From contig NZ_BOOQ01000037.1 of assembly GCF_016863315.1 (NCBI RefSeq), positions 1-64,000 of the forward strand: a stretch of DNA of 64,000 nt, read 5' to 3'. The position numbers were made by a program, and so were the translations under genes. The notes beneath the pieces are model-generated. The model was given only the letters and a program-made list of their open reading frames with translations. It did no database searches and was not told where the DNA came from. This stretch comes from Planotetraspora silvatica. GTDB taxonomy: Bacteria > Actinomycetota > Actinomycetes > Streptosporangiales > Streptosporangiaceae. The first letter of the stretch is position 1. Each line of letters starts with the position of its first letter. Below, in pieces: positions 50,848 to 59,632 of the stretch.

Positions 50848-52092
50848 ATGACCGCCACCGACCTGAGCACTCCTTGGGACAGGGTCCGCGTCCACTGGTC
50901 CGCACCGACCTGGCTTCGCACCGTCCACGTGGCTACGGGTCTTCCGATCGCGCTCGCCGCCGTCGGTGTGATCGGTGGGCTGGCCGTCGTGTCGGTGGTG
51001 TTCTCCTGGACCGTGGTGGCGCCGCTGGTCGGCCTGCCGCTGCTCTTCTGGTCGGTGACGGTCTTCACCCGGTTGCAGCGCAAACGCTTCGCGGCCTATC
51101 TGGGTGTGGAGATCGCCCCGGTGCCGCGCCCCGCCGCCGGCCGCGATCCGGTGCGGCGCCTGTTCCGCGACATGCGGTCGAGGAGTGTGTGGCGGCAGGT
51201 CGCCTACCACGTCATCGCGCCGATGATCAGCGTGGCCGGGTTCGTCGCGGTGATCGTGGCCTGGTCCGCGTGCCTGGTCGCGGCGGGGCTCGCCCTCCGT
51301 CTGTGGCTGGTGGGAAGCGGATGGACGGGGTCCCTGCTCGCCCTGCTCGCGTTCGCGGTGTTCGTGGTCGTCCCCTGGGTGGTGCAGGGTGTCACCTCGC
51401 TCGACGTCGTCGCGGCGGAGGCGCTGCTCGGGCCCAGCCTCAACGACCAGCTCGCCGAGCGGGTGGAGAGCCTCCGGGAGAGCCGTGCCGAGGTGGTCGA
51501 GGCGGCGGACGCCGAACGCCGCCGGATCGAGCGCGACCTGCACGACGGCACCCAGCAGCGGCTCCTCGGGCTGGCCATGAACCTGGGCATGGCCCGCGCC
51601 ACCCTCACTGACCTGCCCGAACCGGTCAGGGAAGTGATCGCCCAGGCGCACGAGGACTCCAAGCTCGTCCTGAAGGAGTTGCGGGACGTCGTGCGTGGTC
51701 TCCACCCGGCCGTGCTCACCGAGGAGGGTCTCGACGCCGCGCTGTCCGGACTGGCCGCGCGGGCGTCCTTCCCCGTACGGCTCCACGTCGACGTGACGGA
51801 ACGAGTCTCGCCTACGGTGGAGGCCGTGGCGTTCTTCGTCGTGTCCGAGGCCCTGACCAACATCTCCAAGCACGCTCAGGCGAACAGTGCGGAGATCGTC
51901 GTACGGCGTGCGGGCGACCGCCTTCACCTCACGGTCCTCGACGACGGCAGGGGAGGAGCCGCGCCGGACGCGGGAGGCGGCACGGGGCTGCGCGGCCTGG
52001 CGCAGAGAGTCGGCTCGGTCGACGGGGCGTTGCGCATCGACAGTCCGCCCGGCGGTCCGACCAGGATCGAGGCGGAGCTTCCGTGCGCGTAG
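50848..52092 (+). CDS. NarL-type sensor histidine kinase
   Basis: The 414-residue kinase has an N-terminal membrane region (helices about 33-72 and 128-185), a coiled linker (LAERVESLRESRAEVVEAADAE), His232 in ERDLHDGTQQRL, and an HATPase ending TGLRGLAQRVGSVDGAL. ATG 50848 is taken because the sequence before it lies outside the family. Its end overlaps the response regulator by 10 bases. Confidence 0.92.
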   Translation: MTATDLSTPWDRVRVHWSAPTWLRTVHVATGLPIALAAVGVIGGLAVVSVVFSWTVVAPLVGLPLLFWSVTVFTRLQRKRFAAYLGVEIAPVPRPAAGRDPVRRLFRDMRSRSVWRQVAYHVIAPMISVAGFVAVIVAWSACLVAAGLALRLWLVGSGWTGSLLALLAFAVFVVVPWVVQGVTSLDVVAAEALLGPSLNDQLAERVESLRESRAEVVEAADAERRRIERDLHDGTQQRLLGLAMNLGMARATLTDLPEPVREVIAQAHEDSKLVLKELRDVVRGLHPAVLTEEGLDAALSGLAARASFPVRLHVDVTERVSPTVEAVAFFVVSEALTNISKHAQANSAEIVVRRAGDRLHLTVLDDGRGGAAPDAGGGTGLRGLAQRVGSVDGALRIDSPPGGPTRIEAELPCA

Positions 52093-52724
52093 TCCTGGCG
52101 GAGGACTCCGTACTGCTCCGGGAGGGGCTCATCCGATTGCTCGGCGCCGGAGGCATGGAGGTGGTGGCGGCGGTCGGCGACGCCGAGGGCCTGCTGCGCG
52201 CGGTCGACGGGCACGAGCCCGACTTGGTCGTCACCGACGTCCGCATGCCGCCGTCGCACACCGACGAGGGCCTGCGCGCGGCGCTCGTCCTGCGCCGCCA
52301 GCGGCCGGATCTCGCGATCGTCGTGTTGTCCCAATGGGTCGAGGAACGCTACGCGAGCCGGCTGTTGTCCACGGCGACGAGCGGCATCGGATACCTGCTC
52401 AAGGACCGGGTGGCCGACGTCACCGAGTTCTACGACGCGCTGCGCAGGGTGGCGGGCGGAGGCACCGCCCTCGACCCGGAGGTGGTCGCCCAGCTTCTCC
52501 TGCGCAGGAACAGCGACCCGCTGGAACGGCTGACGCCCCGCGAGCACGAGGTGCTGGCGCTGATCGCGGAGGGCAGGTCGAACGCCGGGATCGCCGAGGC
52601 CCTGGTCGTGTCGGAGAGTGCGGTCGGCAAACACATCAACAACATCTTCACCAAGCTCGACCTGCCCAGCGCCGACAAGGACCATCGCCGGGTCCTGGCC
52701 GTACTGCGATTCCTGAAGGTCTGA
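52083..52724 (+). CDS. LuxR/NarL-family response regulator
   Basis: The 213-residue regulator has acceptor Asp52 in LVVTDVRMPP, Lys in GYLLKDRVAD, and a LuxR helix-turn-helix (LTPREHEVLALIAEGRSNAGIAEAL through VGKHINNIFTKL). The start is GTG inside the kinase 3' end. Partner of the kinase upstream; the downstream membrane protein is in the same operon. Confidence 0.93.
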   Translation: MRVVLAEDSVLLREGLIRLLGAGGMEVVAAVGDAEGLLRAVDGHEPDLVVTDVRMPPSHTDEGLRAALVLRRQRPDLAIVVLSQWVEERYASRLLSTATSGIGYLLKDRVADVTEFYDALRRVAGGGTALDPEVVAQLLLRRNSDPLERLTPREHEVLALIAEGRSNAGIAEALVVSESAVGKHINNIFTKLDLPSADKDHRRVLAVLRFLKV

Positions 52725-52737
52725 AAGGCGCGTGCAG

Positions 52738-53265
52738 ATGCGAAGCAGTGTCAGAGCCGCCTGGATCGTCGTGGGCGGCGCGTTCACCGCCGTCGTCGTG
52801 GTCGCGATGGCCCTCGCGGTGCTGACCGACATCCGCGTCCAGCCCGACGGCGACCTCTTCCGCGCGTCCTCGGCGTACGGTCCCGTCGGCCCGACCACCG
52901 AGATCACCACGTACGCCTACGAGATCTCCACGCCGATGATCGTCGTCAGGACGATCGGGAACGTCGAGGTCAAACTGGTGCCGGGCACGCCCGGACGGCT
53001 GTCCATCAAGCGCACGCTCACCTGGCGCGAGACGGGGCGCCGTTTCGAGGAGTCCTGGCGGGACGGAAGCATGCTGGACGTCGGAACGAACTGTGAGACG
53101 GGATGCCGCGCCGAGTACGTCCTGGGCGTGCCGCCGGGCGTCGGGGTCATGGCGGGCGGTCCCTCGGGCCTGGTGCCGTGTCCCCGGCCGGTGAGTGCGG
53201 AGGTCGGCTGCTTCCCGCCCCCTCCCGAGCGGGTCCCCGCGCCTGCGCCCGGAACAGGCCGATGA
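52738..53265 (+). CDS. Single-pass membrane protein of the two-component operon
   Basis: The 175-residue protein has one helix at about 9-31 and an extracytoplasmic beta-rich part (MIVVRTIGNVEVKLVPGTPGRLSIKRTLTW) resembling the start of DUF4097-type adhesin-like domains. It ends in a proline-rich tail with PCPRPVSAEVGCFPPPP. It is short for the family, so a C-terminal loss is possible. ATG 52738 is preferred over GTG 52732. It is probably a target or accessory sensor of the kinase. Confidence 0.65.
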   Translation: MRSSVRAAWIVVGGAFTAVVVVAMALAVLTDIRVQPDGDLFRASSAYGPVGPTTEITTYAYEISTPMIVVRTIGNVEVKLVPGTPGRLSIKRTLTWRETGRRFEESWRDGSMLDVGTNCETGCRAEYVLGVPPGVGVMAGGPSGLVPCPRPVSAEVGCFPPPPERVPAPAPGTGR

Positions 53266-53369
53266 AGTTGCCGCTACTTATATAAGTCAAGCGTGAATAT
53301 CTGGGGCCGGATGGAGTGGCCCTCGGAGGGTAAGGGCGCGGTACGTGCCAGAGTGAGGAGGACGAACCG

Positions 53370-53771
53370 ATGAGCGAATTCGAGCGGTCGCGCAGGATGC
53401 CGGCCTCCGCCGAGCAGGTGTTCGACCAGGCGTGCGACCTCGACCGGCTCGACGAGTGGCTGCCAGGCGACCTGCACGTCCACCCGGAGGAACTGCCCGC
53501 CGTGACCGTCCACGAGGACAGGACCGGACACGACGCCCGCGCGCTGCTCCGGGAGGACCGTGACCAGCTCCGGCTCGAGTGGGGCACCCGTGACGACGAC
53601 CGGTACGCCGGATGGCTGCAGGTGGCCGGAATCGACGACCGGGGGAGCGAGGCGACGGTCCACCTGTCGTTCTTCGGCCGGGGGCACACGCCGCCCGCCG
53701 CTCTCGTGGAGAAGTCCCTCGACGAGAGCCTGGCGCGGCTGGAGGAGCAGGTGCGCGGGCGGACAGGCTGA
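53370..53771 (+). CDS. SRPBCC (START-like) family protein
   Basis: The 133-residue protein shows the SRPBCC pattern: SRRMPASAEQVFDQACDLDRLDEWLPGDL at the start, a central beta sheet, and a C-terminal helix (PPAALVEKSLDESLARLEEQV). GAGGAGGA precedes the start. Ligand unknown. The 12-base palindrome ACTTATATAAGT at 53276-53287, unusual for this GC content, lies 80 bases upstream and may be an operator. Confidence 0.85.
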   Translation: MSEFERSRRMPASAEQVFDQACDLDRLDEWLPGDLHVHPEELPAVTVHEDRTGHDARALLREDRDQLRLEWGTRDDDRYAGWLQVAGIDDRGSEATVHLSFFGRGHTPPAALVEKSLDESLARLEEQVRGRTG

Positions 53772-53804
53772 GCGGGATCCGCCGCCGTCCGAGAACAGGC
53801 GGTG

Positions 53805-54017
53805 CTACCGTCCGTCCGGCGGAGACGGCGGATCCGCCGTCTCCGCCGATGGTCTGGGGGGTTCGGGCAACAGCGGAGCGAACGACGAGACGTGGGGGCC
53901 GGCCAGGCCCAGGACCTGCCGGATCCACGTCTCGAGTCCCGTCGGGTCCGGTGGGGTGAGGCCCGGCGTCTCGCTGTCCTGGTCGTGCGGTGCCGCATCA
54001 GGCCGTGCCGTACTCAC
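53805..54017 (-). CDS. Possible small protein downstream of the LLM gene
   Basis: A GTG five bases after the LLM stop opens a 70-residue frame: a polar start, then GLETWIRQVLGLAGPHVSSF and a proline-rich end. The end coincides with the 30-base palindrome at 53818. No family recognised and no ribosome site seen; it may be non-coding. Confidence 0.25.
   Translation of the reverse strand: MSTARPDAAPHDQDSETPGLTPPDPTGLETWIRQVLGLAGPHVSSFAPLLPEPPRPSAETADPPSPPDGR
53818..53847. terminator. Perfect 30-bp palindrome, likely bidirectional terminator
   Basis: GGCGGAGACGGCGGA is followed directly by its reverse complement, giving 15-bp arms without a loop. It lies between the convergent SRPBCC and LLM genes. 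In RNA it would fold with a small loop. Confidence 0.7.
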
Positions 54018-54021
54018 AGGA

Positions 54022-54942
54022 TCAGCCGGTGATGACGGGGGCGAGCAGGCGCAGGTGCTCGAGTTGCTCCGCGAGTGTGCCGGCGATTGGTTGAACGCAG
54101 ACGTGGTCGGCTCCTGCCTGGTGATGGGCGCGGACGTGCTCGCCGATGGTCTCCGGATCTCCACTGGGGATGACGGCGTCGATGAGCGCGTCGCTGCCGC
54201 CGCCCTCGAAGTCGCGATCGGAGAAGCCGAGTTCGCGCAGGTTGTTGAGGTAGTTGGGCATGGCCAGGTAGACCGCGGCGTACTTTCGCGCGATGGGCCG
54301 GCCGTGGTCGACGTCGGTGGTCACCACGACGGCCTGCTCGGGGGCGAGGACGGGGTCGGGCCCGAGGACCTCACGCGCCATCGCGGTGTGCTCCGGGGTG
54401 GTGAAGTACGGGTGTGCTCCCTGCGCCCTGGTGGCCGCCAGTTCGAGCATCTTGCGCCGCAGTGCCGCGAGGACCCGCGGCGGTTCGGGCACCGAGGGCA
54501 GACCGAACGAGGTGGCGTCCATGGCGTCGAGGTAGGCGCGCATGGTGGCCACCGGCTGGCTGTAGTCGTGGCCCCGAGTGGTCACGAGCGGGGCGTGGCT
54601 CACCCCCAGGCCGAGGACGAACCGATCTCCCCACGCCTCCGTCAGGGTCTTCGCCCCGTTGGCCGCCGACACCGCGTCACGCGCGTAGATGTTGGCGATG
54701 CCGGTCGCGATCTGAAGGCGTTGCGTGGCCGACAGCAGGAGTGCGGCCTGCGTCAGGGCATCCCGGCTCGTCGGGGTCTCGCCGAACCACAGCGCCTCGT
54801 AGCCGAGGCCCTCGATCTCGGCGGCTGCCCGGCGTACCGTCTCCGCGGGCACAGAGGAGAACGAGGCCAGCCACACTCCCGTGCGGCCGAGGCGTCGCTT
54901 GACGGTGGACGGGTCCGCGGGTCGCGCCGTACGGTCGGCCAT
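54022..54942 (-). CDS. F420-dependent LLM-class oxidoreductase
   Basis: The 306-residue TIM-barrel protein of the luciferase-like family matches the F420-type group (TIGR03620-like): EGLGYEALWFGETPTSRDALTQAALLL, IATGIANIYARDAVS, and RFVLGLGVSHAPLV. AAGGAGC precedes the ATG. It would use F420 as hydride carrier; substrate unknown. Confidence 0.9.
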   Translation of the reverse strand: MADRTARPADPSTVKRRLGRTGVWLASFSSVPAETVRRAAAEIEGLGYEALWFGETPTSRDALTQAALLLSATQRLQIATGIANIYARDAVSAANGAKTLTEAWGDRFVLGLGVSHAPLVTTRGHDYSQPVATMRAYLDAMDATSFGLPSVPEPPRVLAALRRKMLELAATRAQGAHPYFTTPEHTAMAREVLGPDPVLAPEQAVVVTTDVDHGRPIARKYAAVYLAMPNYLNNLRELGFSDRDFEGGGSDALIDAVIPSGDPETIGEHVRAHHQAGADHVCVQPIAGTLAEQLEHLRLLAPVITG

Positions 54943-55060
54943 CCGGAGTGCTCCTTCGTGTGTCGTGGCCGGTCATCGACCGGCGCCGGGACATCTCAGC
55001 ATGGCATTGCCGATGTCGCGGCGAAGGGCAGGGGTGCCGATCGGGATCGCGTGTCGGGAG

Positions 55061-55894
55061 TCAGAGCATCTCAAGCGGCTGCCCGGCGCGCGGAGGCGGG
55101 AACGCCGTGTCCAGCACGAGCAGGTCCTCCTCGGCCAGCCGGATCTCGAGTGCGGCCTGGTTCTCGCGCACATGGGAGGCCTTCGCCGCCTTCGGAACGG
55201 CGATGACGCCGTCGTCCCTGAGCGTCCACGCGAGGGCCACCTGAGCCGGGGTGGCCTCGTGCCGCTCCGCCACTCCGCGGAGCGCCGGGTGCCCCAGCAG
55301 CCGGCCCTGCTCGACCGGCGAGTACGCCATGATCGGGATGCCGCGTTCATGGCACCAGGGGGCGAGCTCGAACTCGGACCCGCGCCGGGCCAGGTTGTAC
55401 AGGATCTGATCGCTCTGTACGGCCTGGCCGCCCGCGAGAGCCACGAGTTCCGTCATGTCGCCGACGTCGAAGTTGCTCACCCCCCAGTGCCGGATGTGCC
55501 CGGAGGCGGTGAGCCGTTCGAAGGCCGACATCGTCTCCTCCAGCGGCACGCCTTCCCGCCAGTGCAGCAGATAGAGGTCGATCCTGTCGGTGCCGAGGCG
55601 CCGGAGGCTCTCCTCGCAGGCCGCGGCCGTGCCCCTCAGGGTGGCGTGGTGCGGCAGCACCTTGCCGACCAGGAACACCTCGTCGCGGCGTCCGGCGATC
55701 GCCTCACCGGTGAGCCGTTCCGCCTCGCCCTCGGCGTACATCTCGGCGGTGTCGATCAGCGTCATGCCCAGGTCGAGGCCCACCTGGAGCGCCGCGATCT
55801 CTTCGTCCCGTGATGAGCGGTTCTCGCCCATGCGCCAGGTGCCCTGACCCAGGACGGAGACCTCCTCGCCCGACGGAAGTTTGGTCATGCGCAT
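55061..55894 (-). CDS. Aldo/keto reductase
   Basis: The 277-residue AKR has the catalytic tetrad Asp48 (LIDTAEMY), Tyr53, Lys78 (VGKV) and His111 (LLHWRE), and the NADPH-binding end VIAVPKAAKASHVRENQAA. The ATG at 55894 has GGGAGG upstream; a longer in-frame ORF to 56005 lacks homology. Substrate unknown. Confidence 0.92.
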   Translation of the reverse strand: MRMTKLPSGEEVSVLGQGTWRMGENRSSRDEEIAALQVGLDLGMTLIDTAEMYAEGEAERLTGEAIAGRRDEVFLVGKVLPHHATLRGTAAACEESLRRLGTDRIDLYLLHWREGVPLEETMSAFERLTASGHIRHWGVSNFDVGDMTELVALAGGQAVQSDQILYNLARRGSEFELAPWCHERGIPIMAYSPVEQGRLLGHPALRGVAERHEATPAQVALAWTLRDDGVIAVPKAAKASHVRENQAALEIRLAEEDLLVLDTAFPPPRAGQPLEML

Positions 55895-56094
55895 GACGTC
55901 CTCCCAGTCCGACTTCGCGTCAGCCCGCGTCTTCCTGTTCCGCCCTCCCTTCCCCGGCCAGGACGGTGATTGGGCCAGGCGCGGGCCAAGACCGGGCAAA
56001 GTCATGTCGCCACGGTCCGTGTCGGAGCGACGCTCTATCGTCGCCGCGTGTCTCCTTGGACGCGGTGCTCGCCTATTTCCCTGGAGACCACAAG

Positions 56095-56664
56095 ATGAAG
56101 AAACTGCTGTGCGCCGGTGCGGTCATGGCCGGCCTGCTGGCGTCCGGATGCGGGGGATCGAACAACTCCTCCAGCCCCGTCGCCGCGGACGAGTACAACG
56201 CGTCGCCGACCTCACCGGCGAACCCGTCAGAGGGCGAGTCCGGCATGATGTCGCCGGGCTACTCGGCATCCCCGACCTCGCCCATCATGATGGCGCCGAC
56301 GGGCCCCGCGAAGATCGAGGTAGCGGACACGAAGCTCGGCAAGGTCCTCGTGGGCCTTGAGGGCCGCACGCTCTACCTCTTCACGAAGGACAAAGCCGGC
56401 ACATCGATGTGCACCGGCGCCTGCGCGACCGCGTGGCCGCCGGCTCTCACCCTCGGCGCGCCCACGGCCGGCACGAGCGTCAAGCCCGAGCTCCTCAAGA
56501 CGATCAAGCGCGACGACGGCATGACCCAGGTCGTCTACAACGACCACCCGCTGTACTACTACGCCAAGGACGAGAAGGCCGGCGACGTCAAGGGTCAGGA
56601 CGCCAAGGACTTCGGCGGCGACTGGCACGCCGTGACGCCGGAAGGCAAGAAGGCCAAGCACTAG
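56095..56664 (+). CDS. COG4315-type secreted lipoprotein
   Basis: The 189-residue protein has lipobox LLASGC (Cys19), a Ser/Pro/Met-rich linker with the repeated phrase SPTSP, and two copies of the COG4315 repeat: GKVLVGLEGRTLYLFTKDKAGTSMCTGACATAWPP and the related VVYNDHPLYYYAKDEKAGDVKGQ. Family function unknown; the conserved Cys pair and Tyr-rich strands suggest an envelope-associated role. CTGGAG precedes ATG 56095. A strong terminator follows. Confidence 0.88.
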   Translation: MKKLLCAGAVMAGLLASGCGGSNNSSSPVAADEYNASPTSPANPSEGESGMMSPGYSASPTSPIMMAPTGPAKIEVADTKLGKVLVGLEGRTLYLFTKDKAGTSMCTGACATAWPPALTLGAPTAGTSVKPELLKTIKRDDGMTQVVYNDHPLYYYAKDEKAGDVKGQDAKDFGGDWHAVTPEGKKAKH

Positions 56665-56758
56665 CCAGGTCCTCCCGGCTCGCGGTCCGACCCCTCGCCG
56701 CGGCTTTCGCCGGACGACTCCACGGCCCCGGTCTCCCGACCGGGTCCGGCACGGCATC

Positions 56759-56798
56759 ACGACCGCCCCGGAGCGCACTCGCGCTCCGGGGCGGTCGT
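56759..56798 (+). terminator. Strong GC-rich hairpin terminator
   Basis: ACGACCGCCCCGGAGCGC and its reverse complement form an 18-bp perfect stem with the four-base loop ACTC, 94 bases after the lipoprotein stop. Confidence 0.9.
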
Positions 56799-56913
56799 CG
56801 TCGTAGGGTGAAACAAAGTCGGGTTCGCCTCGCCTGCGCTGTCGGCGGCCCACTAGGCTTAGCTGTCAGTCCGCCCTGTGTCCGCGGCCGTTTCTACATG
56901 GAGATGGCATGTC

Positions 56914-57384
56914 ATGGCACAGGCGCCAGTGGTTCTCGAGAACGTTCTCGTCGGCATGGCCGACCTCTTCGGGGTCGACGGAGCCGCTCTCATGCTGCTC
57001 GACGGGCAGGATCGCCTCCGGGCGGTCGGTGCCTCCGACGACGACGGCATCGCGCTGGAATCCGCACAGGAGTCGGTCGGGGACGGCCCGGCCATAGCGA
57101 GCGCGGTACGCGGCGACCTCGTCGCGATCAACGATCTTCACGCGGCGACCCCACTGGGATTCCCCCACGTGGCGGCGCACGCCCTACCGGTGCGGGCCGT
57201 CATGTCCGTGCCGCTCGTCGAGGAATCGGAACTCATCGGTGTCCTCGACTTCTACGCCCGGATCGGCCGGGAGTGGGACCCCGCGGCGGCGCAGACGGGC
57301 TCGTGTCTCGGCGAGCTCATGGTGATCGTCTTGCGGGTCCTCGCCGAGAGCAGGACTGATTCCTCCCCGTCTGGGCAGATGTGA
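56914..57384 (+). CDS. GAF domain protein
   Basis: The 156-residue product is a single GAF domain: MADLFGVDGAALMLLDGQDRLRAVGASDD, then ESVGDGPAIASAVRGDLVAINDL, then VRAVMSVPLVEESELIGVLDFY. It lacks any output domain and is followed by a GAF-ANTAR gene, so it probably senses a ligand and acts through its neighbours. The TAGGCTTAG stretch near 56852 may hold its promoter. Confidence 0.82.
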   Translation: MAQAPVVLENVLVGMADLFGVDGAALMLLDGQDRLRAVGASDDDGIALESAQESVGDGPAIASAVRGDLVAINDLHAATPLGFPHVAAHALPVRAVMSVPLVEESELIGVLDFYARIGREWDPAAAQTGSCLGELMVIVLRVLAESRTDSSPSGQM

Positions 57385-57449
57385 TGGCCGAGTCGCCGAC
57401 TCTCCGCGACCGCGCCGGCGCTGAGGTGAGGTTCACGAGAGGAAATGGA

Positions 57450-58178
57450 ATGACCCATATCGATCCGGAGGCGCTCGTCGCCAGTCTGCGCCGTCTGCAG
57501 AAGAGCACGACGGCGACCGGGATCGTGCAGCACCTCGAGCGCATCGTGCAGGTCGTCGATCGGATCTTCGGATATTCGGGGGCCGGTCTGATGTTCGCCG
57601 AGGAGGATCGCACTCTCCGGTATCTCTTCGCGACCGACGAGCGTGGCCGCAGCTTGGAGCACGCGCAGGCGATGACGGGCCAGGGGCCCTGCGTCGCCGC
57701 GTACGCGGGTGACACCGAGGTGACCACCGTGGACGTGAGGAGCGATCCACGCTGGCCCGAACTGCCCGAATTGCTGCACCCGGAGGTGCGGGCGGTGGCG
57801 GGCGTCCCGATAAGGCTGGGCGGAGTGCCCGTGGGCACGCTGAACGTCTATCAGGACGGCCCCCATGAGTGGGAGGACTCCGACGTCCAGGCGCTCCACG
57901 CGTACGCGCATGTGATCGAGCAGGTCCTGGTGGCCTCGATCGAGGCGGACGAGAAGGCGGTGCTCGCCGACCAGTTGCAGTACGCGCTGGACTACCGCGT
58001 GGTCATCGAGCGCGCCATCGGCTACCTCATGGGAAAGCACGATCTGACGGCCACACAGGCGTTCACCGGCTTGCGCAAGCAGGCGAGGGACAGCAGGCGG
58101 AGAGTCTCCGACCTGGCGGCCGAACTGCTGGGCGAACAGGGCCCGCATGATGTTGCGAATCCAGATCACGCCGTCTGA
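57450..58178 (+). CDS. GAF-ANTAR antitermination regulator
   Basis: The 242-residue protein has an N-terminal GAF domain (IVQHLERIVQVVDRIFGYSGAGLMFAEED through VRAVAGVPIRLGGVPVGTLNVY) and a C-terminal ANTAR domain (DQLQYALDYRVVIERAIGYLMGKHDLTATQAFTGLRKQAR). ANTAR domains bind tandem hexaloop RNA hairpins and prevent termination. ATG 57450 has GAGAGGAA upstream; a start at 57384 overlapping the previous stop is also possible. It overlaps the STAS gene by 32 bases. Confidence 0.9.
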   Translation: MTHIDPEALVASLRRLQKSTTATGIVQHLERIVQVVDRIFGYSGAGLMFAEEDRTLRYLFATDERGRSLEHAQAMTGQGPCVAAYAGDTEVTTVDVRSDPRWPELPELLHPEVRAVAGVPIRLGGVPVGTLNVYQDGPHEWEDSDVQALHAYAHVIEQVLVASIEADEKAVLADQLQYALDYRVVIERAIGYLMGKHDLTATQAFTGLRKQARDSRRRVSDLAAELLGEQGPHDVANPDHAV

Positions 58179-58512
58179 CGGCGGAATCTCGATGGCGGTC
58201 CGGGGCGATCTCGACATGGAGGGGGCAGGGGAGCTGCGCGTGTGCGTCTCCGAAGCCCTGCAGACGTATCGTCCCGGGCACATCGATCTCGAACTCTCGG
58301 GCGTCGCCTTCATCGACTGCTCGGGCTGCAGGACACTGCTCTGGGTCCAGCAGCGGATGCGCGGGCGTGGGGGGACGGCGACCCTCGTCCGCCCGTCCTC
58401 GCTGGTTCTGCGCCTGCTGCGGCTCCTGGAGTTCGACCGTGAGCTGACCATCCGGAGCACGCCCGAGGACACGACACCCATGAGCCTGGAGGCGAACCCC
58501 GGTCTCAACTGA
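58147..58512 (+). CDS. STAS-domain anti-sigma-factor antagonist
   Basis: The 121-residue protein has a STAS fold with the phosphorylatable serine motif [13 protein letters not shown] (Ser59 after Asp57). It overlaps the GAF-ANTAR gene, so its translation is coupled. Partners of such proteins are RsbW-type kinases; none lies in this window. Confidence 0.9.
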   Translation: MMLRIQITPSDGGISMAVRGDLDMEGAGELRVCVSEALQTYRPGHIDLELSGVAFIDCSGCRTLLWVQQRMRGRGGTATLVRPSSLVLRLLRLLEFDRELTIRSTPEDTTPMSLEANPGLN

Positions 58513-58521
58513 CGCGGGCGA

Positions 58522-58527
58522 TAGTCT
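58522..58527 (+). promoter_or_regulatory. -10 box of a leaderless transcript (pyrD)
   Basis: TAGTCT ends eight bases before ATG 58536, with no ribosome site between them. Confidence 0.5.
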
Positions 58528-58535
58528 GGGCCGCG

Positions 58536-59588
58536 ATGTATCGATTCGTGTTCACGCAGGTCCTGAGCCGCTTCGACGCGGAGGCGGTCCACCATCTGAC
58601 GATGAGACTGCTCCGCGTCCTTTCCGCGCTCCCCATCCTGAAGCGGGTGCTGCACGCCCTGCTCGCCCCGCGCGACGACTCCCTCAGGGTCGAGGCCTTC
58701 GGCGTCCGGTTCCCCGGGCCGCTGGGGCTCGCCGCGGGGTTCGACAAGGACGCCCGATGCGTCGAGGCGCTCGCCGCCTTCGGCTTCGGTCACGTCGAGG
58801 TGGGCACGATCACCGCCCGGGCGCAGCCCGGCAATCCCCGGCCGCGGCTCTTCCGGCTCGTGGACAGTCGGGCGATCATCAACCGGATGGGCTTCAACAA
58901 CGACGGCGCGGCGGCGGCGGCCGTACGGCTCCGCAGGCCTCGGGTGATCCCCGCCGTCGTCGGGGTCAACATCGGCAAGACCAAGGTGGTGCCGGAGGCC
59001 GAGGCCGTACAGGACTACGTGACCGGCGCCCGGCTGCTCGCGCCTCTCGCGGACTACCTCGTGGTCAACGTGAGCTCGCCGAACACGCCCGGGCTGCGCG
59101 ACCTGCAGGCGGTCGAGCTCCTCCGGCCTCTCCTGACCGCGGTCAAGGAGGTGGCGGGACGGACCCCGCTGCTGGTCAAGATCGCCCCCGACCTGGCCGA
59201 CGAGGACGTCGACGCGGTCGCGGATCTCGCCGTCGATCTCGGCCTGGCCGGGATCATCGCCACCAACACCACGATCAGCCGCGCCGGAGTCGCCAGCACC
59301 GAGACGGGGGGCCTGTCGGGCCGGCCGCTCAAGGAGCGGTCGCTCGAGGTACTGCGGCGGTTGCACAAGAAGGTGGGCGACCGGCTCACGATCGTGTCCG
59401 TGGGCGGCGTCGAGAACGCCGACGACGTGTGGGACCGGCTGTGCGCGGGGGCCGGCCTCGTCCAGGGCTACACCGGAATGATCTACGAGGGCCCGCTGTG
59501 GGCGTCGAGGATCCACCGCGAGCTGGCCCGCCGCGTCCGGCGACACGGTCACACATCGATCGGCGAGGTCATCGGCACATCCGTCTGA
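58536..59588 (+). CDS. pyrD: Dihydroorotate dehydrogenase (quinone), class 2
   Basis: The 350-residue enzyme of pyrimidine synthesis oxidises dihydroorotate to orotate with quinone as acceptor. The N-terminal amphipathic helices ([20 protein letters not shown]) mark the membrane-associated class 2. The FMN barrel has [28 protein letters not shown], the catalytic serine region [11 protein letters not shown] (Ser180/181), and [28 protein letters not shown]. It stands apart from other pyr genes here. Confidence 0.95.
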   Translation: MYRFVFTQVLSRFDAEAVHHLTMRLLRVLSALPILKRVLHALLAPRDDSLRVEAFGVRFPGPLGLAAGFDKDARCVEALAAFGFGHVEVGTITARAQPGNPRPRLFRLVDSRAIINRMGFNNDGAAAAAVRLRRPRVIPAVVGVNIGKTKVVPEAEAVQDYVTGARLLAPLADYLVVNVSSPNTPGLRDLQAVELLRPLLTAVKEVAGRTPLLVKIAPDLADEDVDAVADLAVDLGLAGIIATNTTISRAGVASTETGGLSGRPLKERSLEVLRRLHKKVGDRLTIVSVGGVENADDVWDRLCAGAGLVQGYTGMIYEGPLWASRIHRELARRVRRHGHTSIGEVIGTSV

Positions 59589-59596
59589 GTCATGGA

Positions 59597-59613
59597 ATAC
59601 CCTCTGGGGGTAC
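59597..59613 (+). promoter_or_regulatory. CsoR-type copper operator
   Basis: ATACCCTCTGGGGGTAC is a GC-cored pseudo-palindrome of the CsoR type (TACCC...GGGTA), 19 bases before the copZ start. CsoR represses copper export genes until Cu(I) binds. No csoR gene is seen in this window. Confidence 0.7.
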
Positions 59614-59632
59614 CCGTACCGGAAGGATGGAC

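Noticed and set aside
57252-59552. Minus-strand ORF of 766 residues
   Set aside because: It is antisense to the GAF, ANTAR, STAS and pyrD genes and arises from high-GC codon shadowing; its composition is Arg/Gly/His/Asp-rich with no domain.
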